Of a stretch of DNA of 64,000 nucleotides, positions 46,303 to 54,945 are shown one piece after another. Within the stretch, counting starts at the first letter, position 1, and every line of letters begins with the position of its first letter. The translations under genes and the position numbers were made by a program. The notes beneath the pieces are model-generated. The model was not told where the DNA came from, searched no databases, and saw nothing but the letters and a program-made list of their open reading frames with translations. The DNA comes from Candidatus Acidiflorens stordalenmirensis (GTDB taxonomy: Bacteria > Acidobacteriota > Terriglobia > Terriglobales > Acidobacteriaceae), in assembly GCA_003139995.1 (NCBI GenBank), contig PLIC01000110.1, positions 43,172 to 107,171 of the forward strand, in the 5' to 3' direction.

Positions 46303-47236
46303 GCTGTCCTCCCCCTTGAGTGAACCGGTGATGCCACACCCGCGCAGCGCCGATCAGGTTTGCATCCTCGCCTAAAGAAGCGAGATTCAGCTCCGTTTTC
46401 TCGTACGGAACAAAACGGCAGCACCGGCAAATGGTTCTGCGAATCTCTTCCAGAAAAAGAACCGCGCTCTTCATCACGCTGCCCCCGAGCACGATGGCAT
46501 CGGGCGTAAACAGCGTGATCAGATTCGCCAAGCCAAGACCTAAGTAGCGAGCTTCCCGGTCGACCGCCTGGCGCGCTAATCCATCTCCCTCTTGCGCAAG
46601 TTCACAAATCCGCTTGGCGGTTAGATGGTCGCGGTGCGGGTAGTCTTCCGGCATCCTGCTCTCCACCCACGAGACCATCGCCGGACCCGCAGCCAAGGAT
46701 TCCCAGCACCCGTGGAAGCCACACATACATAGGGGCCCGGAAGCGTCGACGACATGATGGCCAATCTCCGGGTGGGCCCCATCCACGCCCCGATAAAGAT
46801 GTCCATCCAGAATGATTCCCCCGCCGATACCAGTCCCGACGGTCACATAGATCAGGCACTTCTTGTCTTTTCCCGCGCCCCACGCTGCCTCCGCGAGGGC
46901 CGACGCATCGGCATCGTTCTCCATCGCCACGCGCACACCGAAGATGCGGGCAAGGTCGGCCACCGGATTGCGGCCGCGCCAAGCCGGAAAGAAATTGACG
47001 TCGCCGAACTCGCCGGTAAAGGGATCGACGGGACCGGTGCTTCCGATTCCAATGCCCGTCAGCTCGGCATTGGCCTCCGTCAACACGGCACGCAACATGT
47101 GCTCGATGCGCTCCAGCGCCTCTCCATAGCCGCGTTCCACATCCGTCGGACATTGCGCTTGAGACAGCACACGGCCGTCGTCATCGACCACTCCCACCGC
47201 GATTTTTGTGCCGCCGATGTCAATTGCACCAATCAT
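46295..47236 (-). CDS. ROK family sugar kinase
   Basis: Start MIGAIDIGGTKIAVGVVD contains the phosphate-1 motif DIGGTK. STGPVDPFTGE, MENDADASALAEAAWGAG (catalytic Asp in END) and VGTGIGGGIILDG follow. The ROK zinc site is CMCGFHGCWES near residue 167, and EIGHHVV carries the metal-linked His. At 313 residues it is of standard length and lacks a DNA-binding domain, so it is a kinase, not a repressor. The likely substrate is glucose, mannose or N-acetylglucosamine imported by the FHS transporter. ATG 47236 is preferred; an upstream ATG at 47269 would overlap the GH gene by ten bases. It overlaps the SIS gene. Confidence 0.9.
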   Translation of the reverse strand: MIGAIDIGGTKIAVGVVDDDGRVLSQAQCPTDVERGYGEALERIEHMLRAVLTEANAELTGIGIGSTGPVDPFTGEFGDVNFFPAWRGRNPVADLARIFGVRVAMENDADASALAEAAWGAGKDKKCLIYVTVGTGIGGGIILDGHLYRGVDGAHPEIGHHVVDASGPLCMCGFHGCWESLAAGPAMVSWVESRMPEDYPHRDHLTAKRICELAQEGDGLARQAVDREARYLGLGLANLITLFTPDAIVLGGSVMKSAVLFLEEIRRTICRCCRFVPYEKTELNLASLGEDANLIGAARVWHHRFTQGGGQHA

Positions 47237-47259
47237 GGGTATTCTTTCCCGTTCGAGTT

Positions 47260-49449
47260 CTACTTCCACTCGACGATGGCCGCTTCGTAGGGCTCCAACG
47301 CCATCTTCCAGCTGGAGCCTTCGACAGGCAGCGCCTTCGAACTCTCGGATCCAATCTGGCGCAGGGATTTCACCGGCAACGATGTCGAGATCGTCACCCT
47401 GTAAGCCTGCGCGCTGTGATTCACGACCACGGCATACCCGCGATGGTCTCCGCGCAACGAAGTCACTTCCACCGAGGGCTGGTCGCTTTGAAAGGCCGCC
47501 TTCACGCCGGTCCAGTCGCGGAAAGCCTCGTAGATGCGATGTGTGCTGTCCGCTTTCTCAAATGCCGACGGAGTATTCGCCAGATAGGTTTCAATCGGAT
47601 AGGCGGATAGCAGCGTCTTTCCTGAACCGATGGTGTTCGCCACCAGTGCGGGCCGTCCTTCCTGATCGACGGCGATCACTTTCCCACCCTTTACCTCCAG
47701 CAACGAACCCCAGACGCGCGGGTTCGCGCCGGGGACGGAATAGTGGAACGTGTCGCCCGGTTTCAAACCACCAAAGGGCTCGATCACTTTCAGCGTGACA
47801 TCTGAGACGATCTCGGTATCCACCAGCCGCGCGCCGAAAATCGTCTCCATGTCGGGGATGGCAGCGTCGGCCGCAACCGACGCGTAGAGGAAGCCGCCGC
47901 CCTCAACATACTTTCTGGCTTTCTCATAGAAGTCGGAATGAACGTGAACGATATTGCTGGCCGTACTGGTAAGCGGAGACGGCAGGAACAGCATGGGGCG
48001 CTTCGCCCAGTCGTCATATTCGCGCGGGAAATCCGGCTTCAAGCCCGCGCGATGCGCAAGGACGAACGAGTTCAGCGCAGAGCTGATCAGCCATTGGTTG
48101 TCTGCGCTCGTATTCGGCTGAGGCTGACCGGGCATGGCGTCTCCGTCAAACGTTGAAACGTAGGGCGTGACCTCGGGACCGGTCAGACCGAAACGCGAAA
48201 AGTCTCCGTGCGTTCGCGCCCATTCACCGGGGATCAAAATGGCAACCTCGGCGGGAGCAGGCGTTATGCCGGTCAGATCCAGTTGGCCCACAATCTTTGA
48301 AAACTTCTTGAACTCGGTAGCCAGCGGCTTGTCCTGACGGTCCCAGGCCGTCATTCCCCAGCGTGTCTCCTGTGGGGTTCGCAGGTACGGCGCCTTGTGA
48401 AATTGCTCAGGTGAAGCGTCGGTGTAGCACCAGAGGTCCACGCCAATCGATCCTGCAGCCAGACCTGAGTACATCTGCAAGCGGTCATAGACGGCGATCC
48501 TTTCCGGAGCATATTGCGCCGACGAACCGCCCATTTCGTGGATCATCGCCGGACGCCCGGCGCCGCTCGATAATCCAATTTCGAAAGCGGCGCCATAGGT
48601 TCCGCGCTCGGAAAGCATGGGATCGGGGAAAAGATCGGTGTTGTAAATCGTGAAGGGATGCACGCTGAAGAAGTCGACTTCTTTGGCGAGGTTGTCGGCA
48701 CGGAAAGGCCCGTGGCCGATTTCTTCTCCGCTGGTTCCGGCCACGATGGGATGGAGTTTGTCGTAGCGGCGGATGCCGCCGACAATCAGGCGAGTCCAGT
48801 TGATGGCTGCCGCATCGGTCGTATTGGCCACAATCCAGAATGGTGGTTCGTCAGTCAGGTCCCAGGCGATGATGCCGGTTTCGTTTCCGTAATGGCGGCC
48901 AAACTCCTCCGCCAGGTTCGTCTCCAGCCGCAGCATTTCCGGGTCGGTGTGCGGATTCCGGCCGTGCCGCCAGGGAACGTCCCAGTAGGCCTCGCCCACT
49001 TCGCCGCCGATAAATAAGGACGGGTGCAGGTAGATCTGATACTTGTGCGCGAGCGAGACAAGATAATCGAGTTGCTGAAACGCAACCGGGTTGTAGTCTC
49101 CGGGACGGGGCTCAAACCATGCCCACATCATGTCGAAGCGGACGATGCTGTAGCCGAGTTCGTGCATCTTTGCGAAATCGGCTTCGATGTCCTTCGGGTC
49201 CCACTGCACCGGCCACTGCATGGCTGCCTTGGCCGGAACCCAGTGCGCTCCCACCGGCAGAAATCGCTTGCCGTCGCGCGTGAAGTACTGGCCGTCAAGA
49301 TGAACCGGCGGCAACTTCCCCACGGTCGCAGTCGGAGTTGCCGTCGGACTCGCCTGCTGACCGAAGCTAGGCTGTAGCTGCAACAGCAGCAGCGCCCAAC
49401 CGGCGATCATTCCAATTGCCGCTAACCGGAGAACTCTCATCTTTTGCAC
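47260..49449 (-). CDS. Secreted GH-A glycoside hydrolase (beta-galactosidase/mannanase-like) with accessory domain
   Basis: About 729 residues with a signal peptide (AAIGMIAGWALLLLQLQPSFG) followed by a short Pro/Thr/Ala linker. The TIM barrel shows KMHELGYSIVRFDMMWAWFEP, IIAWDLTDEPPFW (candidate acid/base Glu near 197) and PAMIHEMGGSSAQY (candidate nucleophile near 303). A middle domain resembling the trimerisation/GATase-like fold of GH42 enzymes (VEGGGFLYASVAAD, GSGKTLLSAYPIE) and a C-terminal beta domain follow. GTG at 49449 has GGAGG eight bases upstream and is used; ATG 49440 lies just inside. Family (GH5, GH42 or other) needs a search. It lies between the DUF4434-like and kinase genes. 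Confidence 0.76.
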   Translation of the reverse strand: MQKMRVLRLAAIGMIAGWALLLLQLQPSFGQQASPTATPTATVGKLPPVHLDGQYFTRDGKRFLPVGAHWVPAKAAMQWPVQWDPKDIEADFAKMHELGYSIVRFDMMWAWFEPRPGDYNPVAFQQLDYLVSLAHKYQIYLHPSLFIGGEVGEAYWDVPWRHGRNPHTDPEMLRLETNLAEEFGRHYGNETGIIAWDLTDEPPFWIVANTTDAAAINWTRLIVGGIRRYDKLHPIVAGTSGEEIGHGPFRADNLAKEVDFFSVHPFTIYNTDLFPDPMLSERGTYGAAFEIGLSSGAGRPAMIHEMGGSSAQYAPERIAVYDRLQMYSGLAAGSIGVDLWCYTDASPEQFHKAPYLRTPQETRWGMTAWDRQDKPLATEFKKFSKIVGQLDLTGITPAPAEVAILIPGEWARTHGDFSRFGLTGPEVTPYVSTFDGDAMPGQPQPNTSADNQWLISSALNSFVLAHRAGLKPDFPREYDDWAKRPMLFLPSPLTSTASNIVHVHSDFYEKARKYVEGGGFLYASVAADAAIPDMETIFGARLVDTEIVSDVTLKVIEPFGGLKPGDTFHYSVPGANPRVWGSLLEVKGGKVIAVDQEGRPALVANTIGSGKTLLSAYPIETYLANTPSAFEKADSTHRIYEAFRDWTGVKAAFQSDQPSVEVTSLRGDHRGYAVVVNHSAQAYRVTISTSLPVKSLRQIGSESSKALPVEGSSWKMALEPYEAAIVEWK

Positions 49450-49484
49450 CGTCCTTGCCTCCTTGCTTTCTGCGCTCGCAATTC

Positions 49485-51218
49485 TTACTGGCGCACTTCG
49501 ATCTGGTCGATAAAGGTCCAGCCCGCATTCCATCCTGGCTTGACTTGGACCTGTACATAGCGCCCGTTTACGCCCGTCAAGTTCGTCAAGGTGTACCACC
49601 ACGACAGGGTGCCATCGCCCAGTGACGGTTTATTCACCGTCCCCACCGCCGTGAAGTTCACGTTGTCGTCAGAAACGGAACAGGTCACCGACTGCGGCAG
49701 AAAGATCGCCGGCGGCTCGTCCTGGAGCCAATTGCTGCGGATTTCCTTGATCGCCTGCACAGCGCCGAGATCAATCGTGAACGAATAAATCTTCGTGGTC
49801 GCCCTCCCCTGCCAGGCGGGGTCAGTGAAGTCGGTCGAGCCCAGAATTCCGTCGGTCAACTCAACGCCCCCGGTATCGGGATAGCTGGGATTCGCCGGCA
49901 TGGTCGCCGTGTACGGTTTGCCCAGAGCAATGTCGGTCGGATACAGGCGCGGCTCCGGCGTCGTCGCCGTTGTCGCATTGCTCAGCGCCGACTCATTTCC
50001 CGCGGCATCGAAGGCACTGACCTGGTACGTGTATGTTGTGCCGGGCTCCAGTTGTTCATCTCGAAAGGTCGTCGTTCCATTGCGCTGGCTGGCCACATGC
50101 CGTCCATCGCGGCGGATGTTGTAGCCAACGACGCCGACGTTATCGGTCGAGGCGTCCCAAGTCAGGTGGATGGTCTGGTAGTTGGGGGCGTCACTGGTCA
50201 AGTCCGTCGGCGTCGTTGGACGCACGGAGTCGACTTTCCCGGTCGCGAGGTAATCCAGATACGTCTGGTAGTAAAGTGGATTGACTTGCTGCGGGCTCAT
50301 ATAGTGATTGAAGCTGAAGCTGAGATAACTGCTGACGTAGGGCTCGACCGCGCACATGTCGTTCACGATGGAACGGATCCCCATGGGTTCAAAGTCCGAA
50401 GTGAAGGTTTCCGTGTCGGCCCAAAACTGCATGCGCGGACGGGAATTCTGAATCGCCTTTCCGACGGCACTGAACCAGCTGGGCAGTTGCTTTTTCGTGG
50501 CGTGCCCCACACCCACTCCGTCCTGCAGCGCCAGAACGTCGATGGGGCTGCGTTTCAAAACGTACTCCCACATAGTTTGCCACTGCGAAGGTGAGAAACC
50601 CGCCGTTGGGTTGAAGAACGGCGCAATCACGATGGGCTTGCCTGGCGTGAGCTTGTGGAGGTGATTGCCCACGGTCCGGTAGAACGCCACCAGGTTGGCC
50701 CATTCTGCCGGAGTGCTCTCGACGTTATCCACTTCGAATCCGAGATACCATCCGGTCAGAGATTCGTGACCTCCATAGCGCTTCCAGAGGTCGTCAGCTA
50801 AGGCGTTGGCGACCTTGGCCTCGTTCTCGAGCCAGGCCTTGTCCGAGATATCGTTCGTCCACCAGTCGTCATTGGTCTGCAGGCCCAGGTACACTTGCGC
50901 GCCGCTGGCATCCGCGGCATCAAGAGCCCGCTTGACCACGTCACGTTCCGTGTTCTGGGTATAGCCGGCGATTCCGGAAGGATAGATCGTGGTCTTCTCC
51001 TTGCTGTCGGCGGTCCACTGTATGACCATCTGATCGAGTTCAGCGGTTCTCATGTACTGGAACTCGTTGCCCCACTGTTTCAAAGTCCACGCGTCGCCAA
51101 GGGCTGGTTGCAGAAACGAACCACGCAGCGCGGGGCCCGAGCAATCCTGCGCGACGCACGCTAGACACGCCAGAAAAGCGACCGCCGCGACCATCGCGTA
51201 TTTCGCACGTGCCAGCAT
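49485..51218 (-). CDS. Secreted DUF4434-like protein with fibronectin III and discoidin-like domains
   Basis: 577 residues with a signal peptide (AKYAMVAAVAFLACLACVAQ). Residues ~30-330 form a barrel-like domain (GSFLQPALGDAWTLKQW, LQTNDDWW, GWYLGFEVDNVES, PIVIAPFFNPTAG, VLALQDGVGVGHA) matching my knowledge of DUF4434-type glycosidase-like proteins. A fibronectin type III module at ~345-430 (IHLTWDASTDNVGVVGYNIRR, TYTYQVSAFDAAGN) and a C-terminal galactose-binding-like domain (SFTIDLGAVQAIKEIR, RYVQVQV) follow. AGGAGG lies eight bases before the ATG. It is the first gene of the leftward locus and faces the GntR gene. Carbohydrate binding is likely; catalytic activity is unproven. Confidence 0.75.
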   Translation of the reverse strand: MLARAKYAMVAAVAFLACLACVAQDCSGPALRGSFLQPALGDAWTLKQWGNEFQYMRTAELDQMVIQWTADSKEKTTIYPSGIAGYTQNTERDVVKRALDAADASGAQVYLGLQTNDDWWTNDISDKAWLENEAKVANALADDLWKRYGGHESLTGWYLGFEVDNVESTPAEWANLVAFYRTVGNHLHKLTPGKPIVIAPFFNPTAGFSPSQWQTMWEYVLKRSPIDVLALQDGVGVGHATKKQLPSWFSAVGKAIQNSRPRMQFWADTETFTSDFEPMGIRSIVNDMCAVEPYVSSYLSFSFNHYMSPQQVNPLYYQTYLDYLATGKVDSVRPTTPTDLTSDAPNYQTIHLTWDASTDNVGVVGYNIRRDGRHVASQRNGTTTFRDEQLEPGTTYTYQVSAFDAAGNESALSNATTATTPEPRLYPTDIALGKPYTATMPANPSYPDTGGVELTDGILGSTDFTDPAWQGRATTKIYSFTIDLGAVQAIKEIRSNWLQDEPPAIFLPQSVTCSVSDDNVNFTAVGTVNKPSLGDGTLSWWYTLTNLTGVNGRYVQVQVKPGWNAGWTFIDQIEVRQ

Positions 51219-51313
51219 TCTCACTCCCTCCTCACTTTGGGCTTGTGACGGAACGCCGGTTCGCGGAGCTCAGCAACCTGCGGACGCCACACTTCCCAAG
51301 TCAAGCAACACAA

Positions 51314-51346
51314 ACACAAAAACATCATATGCATATATGTTGTCAA
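51314..51346. promoter_or_regulatory. Candidate operator/promoter region of the glycan locus
   Basis: The A/T palindromic stretch AACATCATATGCATATATGTT (split here as AACATCATAT and GCATATATGTT, 51321-51341) lies between divergent genes. On the minus strand TTGACA (51342-51347) precedes it and TATGAT follows. ACAACAT recurs near 51490, by the GntR promoter. A GntR/UTRA target is inferred. Confidence 0.4.
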
Positions 51347-51482
51347 TCTTTATTTTCCAAGGTAGGGGGGCAGAAGCACGGAAGGCCTCGCTGGCAATTC
51401 TAATTAGATGCTTTCCTATGTTGTATTTATGGATGGTTTTCTACTCTCGGAAAGGTCCGCTGATGATCTCCAAAAATCTCGT

Positions 51483-51511
51483 TTTCAAACAACATGTAAC
51501 CGTTGTATACT
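51483..51511 (+). promoter_or_regulatory. Promoter of the GntR gene, likely leaderless
   Basis: TATACT (51506-51511) is a near-perfect -10 element whose predicted start point (~51518) coincides with the ATG at 51519. The -35 region is weak (TTTCAA). An inverted repeat CAAC-N8-GTTG overlaps the spacer. Confidence 0.5.
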
Positions 51512-51518
51512 ATGTGTC

Positions 51519-52322
51519 ATGCTCGCTCGACAATCGATAGCTCCTCATCTCGAACCTGGCGTGGCGCCCAAAGCTGGATCTCTGGGCTTGGTGCTCGACA
51601 GCGCAAGTTTCGTCCCCTATTACGAGCAAATCGTGGACCGGGTACGCAATCTGATCAAAGAAGGTGTGTTTCACGAGGGAGACATCTTCTGCTCGGAAGG
51701 CGAAGTTGCCCGCACGCTCGGCATCAGCAAGATGCCTGTCCGGCAGGCATTTCAGAAACTGCGCTCCGAAGGCCTGCTGATCATGGCCAAAGGCAAGCGG
51801 CCGATCGTTGGGTCCGGACGCGTCCCTTGGGATTTCCAGCAACTGCGTGGCTTCAGCGAAGAGATGCGGCGGCGCGGGTTGGTTCCTTCCGCCAAAGTTT
51901 TGGCGCTTGAGCTCGAAGAGCCGGATACTGAGACTGCGCAAGCCCTCAAGCTCGCCGACGACGAAAAGACATACTGCCTACGGCGCCTTCGGTTCGTCAA
52001 CAAAAAGCCGGTGGCCGTCGTCACCAGCCATCTGCCCGTTCGCCTTTTCTCCGGAATCGAGAAACAAGACTTGGCCAGGCAGTCCCTGTACCATGTCTTC
52101 GAGAATGTCTACCAGCGGAAGCTCCATTGGGCGGAGGAAGTGATCGGCGCGGTCACCGCCGGCGAGGAGGAGGCGCGTATTTTGCAGACATCGCCTGGGA
52201 GTGCTCTGCTCTCGATCAAGGAGACGACCTACGATGTGCAGCGCATCCCGATTGAATACAGCGTCTCGCTCTTGCGGGCTGACCGCTACACCGCCTCCGT
52301 CGTATCTGTCCGCAAGACATAG
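51519..52322 (+). CDS. GntR family regulator with UTRA ligand domain (HutC/NagR group)
   Basis: 267 residues. The winged helix is PYYEQIVDRVRNLIKEGVF, then GEVARTLGISKMPVRQAFQKLRSEGLL, near residues 28-90. A UTRA effector domain follows (LRGFSEEMRRRGLVPSAKVL, YCLRRLRFVNKKPVAVVTSHLP, SLYHVFENVY, LLSIKETTYD, PIEYSVSLLRADRY). UTRA regulators sense small molecules, often phosphorylated (amino)sugars. It is divergent from the eight-gene glycan locus with its kinase and isomerase, so it probably represses that locus until the sugar phosphate accumulates. ATG 51519 is preferred because the -10 element overlaps the upstream extension. Confidence 0.87.
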   Translation: MLARQSIAPHLEPGVAPKAGSLGLVLDSASFVPYYEQIVDRVRNLIKEGVFHEGDIFCSEGEVARTLGISKMPVRQAFQKLRSEGLLIMAKGKRPIVGSGRVPWDFQQLRGFSEEMRRRGLVPSAKVLALELEEPDTETAQALKLADDEKTYCLRRLRFVNKKPVAVVTSHLPVRLFSGIEKQDLARQSLYHVFENVYQRKLHWAEEVIGAVTAGEEEARILQTSPGSALLSIKETTYDVQRIPIEYSVSLLRADRYTASVVSVRKT

Positions 52323-53128
52323 GTCCTCCATCTTCATCGACATTCGGGTAGGCAGCTCTGGCAAGAGTGTGGTTTGCCCAGTGCCCTAGTTTGTAAATTG
52401 CACCAGTTAGGGGGGCCTTGTATTTTTCCGTGTGTATCCGTCTTGTCGATTCGCACGCTAGCCATGATCTATTTTTCCTACATGTGTAGGATTCTGGCTG
52501 GGGTAGAACCCATTCCACCGAATCCTTGGATAATCTCCCGTTTGCCCGTCAGAACGAAGCCGCTCGCGCGGCGGACGCTACCGCGTGTATAGGCACAAGC
52601 ATCCGAACTGCCCTCTTAAAGAACGGATGGTGCCGGAGGAACGCACGATCGAGCAGCGGCCGCGCTACAATCTGGGCCGCTGGAACCAAGAACTCACAAG
52701 TGAACTGGGCCCGAAAGCGTAGCTTGGCGCTTGGGCCAAGCTACGCTCACAGGTTCTGACGACGAACACCTACTGCTGCTGCCCACTTCCGACTCGGGAG
52801 TCCATAGGCTGCCCCGAGTTCTCGCCAGTGTTGCCGTTTGTCCCAGCAGATTTATGGCTGGGTTCGGGCGGTCACTCACTGTTTAACGGGAATACGCTGG
52901 GAACCAGCGTCAGTCAAGGCTTTTCGAGGGGCTGAGGTTTCAGAACCATTTCTACATCCACTTTTACATCCATCAATTTTTGATGCTGGTTAAAGCAAAG
53001 AGTCTCTTCGGTGGGCTGGGTCGATTGGTCGGTCTATGCCGCGAAGACACTTACGCAGTTATGTGTACAAAATGTGTACGGCATGGTTGGCTGTGTTTCT
53101 AATCCATCGATAATAAGTTAGAAAATAG
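52323..53128. other. About 800 bases between GntR and tmRNA without an intact gene
   Basis: Contains a perfect 14-base palindrome CCTACATGTGTAGG (52477-52490), a coding remnant at 52534-52722, and otherwise unrecognised sequence. The downstream border is the tmRNA 3' end, a known class of integration target. No attachment repeat of the tmRNA end is visible in the window. Confidence 0.45.
52534..52722 (+). pseudogene. Probable C-terminal remnant of an unknown protein
   Basis: An open frame of 62 codons with no start codon ends at TAG 52720. Its translation reads like protein: GGRYRVYRHKHPNCPLKERM, then PEERTIEQRPRYNLGRWNQE, with balanced charge. Codon choice is GC-rich like real genes. I do not recognise the family. 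The neighbouring tmRNA suggests debris from an integrated element. Confidence 0.3.
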
Positions 53129-53511
53129 TGGTGGAGGCGGCGGGAGTTGAACCCGCGTCCGAAAATGTTACTGGTCAAGAGACTACATGCTTATTCCGGT
53201 TCATGCCCCGGGCATTAGGCGTTACCGCTTAGTCCCAAGACGTTCGCGACAGCTGCTCAGAACGGACAAGAAACAGTCGGCGCTAGCCTGAGATCTTAGC
53301 CTCTCTGCCCAGACGTAACAGAGAAGAGCAGCCCGCAGTGTGACGTTCGCTCGCAGCCCACGGGCAAAGCTGCGGAGAACGGCGGCCTAACGAATTAGGC
53401 TGCGTATGCCATCGGTTGATTGGCAATTATCATTTTGCACGCGATCACGGGTGTGTGCACCCCGGCATGCCTCTTGGCCGCAAGCATCTCCGTCGAATCC
53501 GTGACGCCCCC
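53129..53511 (-). ncRNA. ssrA: tmRNA (SsrA)
   Basis: On the minus strand the 5' end is GGGGGCGTCACGGATTCGAC and the 3' end is the alanine-tRNA-like GCGGGTTCAACTCCCGC followed by CGCCTCCACCA. The 5' GGGGGCG pairs with CGCCTCC and gives the G3-U70 wobble needed for alanylation. The reading frame gives a tag ending ANQPMAYAA before TAA, with typical A-rich sequence upstream of the resume codon. Length 383 bases is normal. It rescues stalled ribosomes with SmpB. Confidence 0.93.
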
Positions 53512-53544
53512 ACTGGTGGGATTGGCCTTTAAAGAACTACTTCT

Positions 53545-53573
53545 ATTGTGGGGAGGAAGTGACGGGAAGTCAA
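53545..53573 (-). promoter_or_regulatory. tmRNA promoter
   Basis: On the minus strand TTGACT (53568-53573), a 17-base spacer and CACAAT (53545-53550) place transcription start ~27 bases before the mature tmRNA 5' end. Confidence 0.6.
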
Positions 53574-53699
53574 ATGCCGATGGAGGCGATCCATGTTACC
53601 GGCTCTCAGCGATTAGCTATCCGCAATCAGTTCTCAGAAAACGCATTCTTGCTCTCTCTGCTTTAGAACTGCGTTTTTCGGTTGCCCAGGGGGCTCGGG

Positions 53700-54080
53700 T
53701 TAGTCGATGGTGATCGTGGCCGAGACGGACTTGGTGCTGTCGGTCACTGAGGTTGCGGTTACGGTCACGGTACTGCCGGGCGGAACCGTGGGAGGGGCCT
53801 GGTAACTGGTTGGAACGTTGCTAGCGATGGTACTTGGGGTAAACGTGCCACACTGGCTGGCGGGGAGGCAGGTGAAGTTCACGCCGGCAATTTGGGGGTC
53901 GTTGGCAACGACGGCAGCGATACCTGCCGTGGCGCTGGTATCGAGCGCAGTGGGAGGCGGAAAAGAAGTGCTGAACGTAACCGTAATCGCGGGAGCCTGG
54001 TATTTGGGATCGCCGCAGGCGACAAGTACGGCGATCATGCCGGTGGTGATCAATCGGAGAGTCGATTGGCGAACGGTCAC
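53700..54080 (-). CDS. Small Ig-like lipoprotein
   Basis: 126 residues. A lipoprotein signal with lipobox VLVAC at residues ~18-22 precedes a Ser/Thr-rich beta domain (TVTATSVTDSTKSVSATI) of bacterial Ig-like type. There is no catalytic motif. GTG 54080 is used because GGAG lies seven bases upstream and it begins directly at a proper signal peptide; ATGs further upstream would bury that signal. It probably sits in the cell envelope; function unknown. Confidence 0.6.
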   Translation of the reverse strand: MTVRQSTLRLITTGMIAVLVACGDPKYQAPAITVTFSTSFPPPTALDTSATAGIAAVVANDPQIAGVNFTCLPASQCGTFTPSTIASNVPTSYQAPPTVPPGSTVTVTATSVTDSTKSVSATITID

Positions 54081-54318
54081 GGGATGGCTCCGTTCACGCC
54101 GCGCTTGCCGTGTTCTTTCGTCCGGCGTTGTGGAAGAGGATTTTCGTTTCGCGCCATAGTCCATTCCGCAACACACGGTTGAACTATAAAAGGCGAGTCT
54201 AGCATAGAAAATGTCCGCGACTCTTCGATCCGTGCTCATGATGCCTCTAAATCTGCCGCAGCCGGGTGTTGGGTTAGAATCCGGCATAGGAGAACGCGCT
54301 TCTACTGCGGAAGGCTCC

Positions 54319-54807
54319 ATGACCGATATCGCTCGCCTGTTTCAAGCATTCCTTGCTCCCGCTATCTTTGTTTCCGCCACTAGCCTGCTGATCCTGTCGA
54401 TCAACGTCCGGCTTATGGGTATAGTCAGCCGGTTGCGGCAGTATGTGCATGCGAAGCATGACGCCGCCAAGAATGACCGTTTGCAAGAAGCCGAGGCCTA
54501 CACGGCGCAGATCCACGCGATCGAGCAGCGCGCGGAGATGATCCGGCGCTGCTTTCTTCTGGTTCTTATTTCTCTTGCGGGGACGATCGCATCCTGCCTG
54601 CTGCTAGGGGTCGGCCTCTACTGGAAAGAGGCTGCGGTGGCGGCTGTCGTCCTTTTTGTTCTAGCACTGATCTGCTTGCTGGCGGGAACCTTCTACTACA
54701 TCCGCGAAGTTACCGTGGCGCTGAGTTCGGTGCGCAACGAAGCACGCGATGCGCGGTTCATGGACCTCGGCAATCCGCCCGAGATTCGAGCCCGCGATCC
54801 GCTCTGA
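54319..54807 (+). CDS. DUF2721 membrane protein
   Basis: 162 residues. It opens with a hydrophobic stretch (FQAFLAPAIFVSATSLLILSINVRL) and then a soluble, charged, likely coiled helix (RLRQYVHAKHDAAKNDRLQ). Two C-terminal membrane segments follow (CFLLVLISLAGTIASCLLLG and VVLFVLALICLLAGTFYYI). This fits the DUF2721 pattern, whose role is unknown. Start MTDIARL has GGAAGG five bases upstream; in-frame ATGs further upstream are less likely. Confidence 0.72.
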   Translation: MTDIARLFQAFLAPAIFVSATSLLILSINVRLMGIVSRLRQYVHAKHDAAKNDRLQEAEAYTAQIHAIEQRAEMIRRCFLLVLISLAGTIASCLLLGVGLYWKEAAVAAVVLFVLALICLLAGTFYYIREVTVALSSVRNEARDARFMDLGNPPEIRARDPL

Positions 54808-54819
54808 ACTCAGCCCTCG

Positions 54820-54913
54820 GGCCACTCGGCAATCGGGCCATCTGGCCATCAGATCATCGGATCATCTAAAATCAAAGCCCAGATCACCCGATGACCAGAT
54901 CGTCGGATCGTCC
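54820..54913. repeat. Degenerate octamer tandem array
   Basis: Six 8-base units (GGCCACTC, GGCAATCG, GGCCATCT, GGCCATCA, GATCATCG, GATCATCT), a 14-base spacer, then four units (GATCACCC, GATGACCA, GATCGTCG, GATCGTCC). It fills most of the 138 bases between the DUF2721 gene and ppk2. Confidence 0.7.
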
Positions 54914-54945
54914 GGTTTCTTTTAGTTGCCGCAACGAGTGACGCT

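Noticed and set aside
46295..47236. ROK protein considered as a NagC-type repressor
   Set aside because: No N-terminal helix-turn-helix; it starts directly at the kinase phosphate motif.
54820..54913. Octamer array considered as a CRISPR array
   Set aside because: Units are 8 bases with no spacers, and no cas genes are present.
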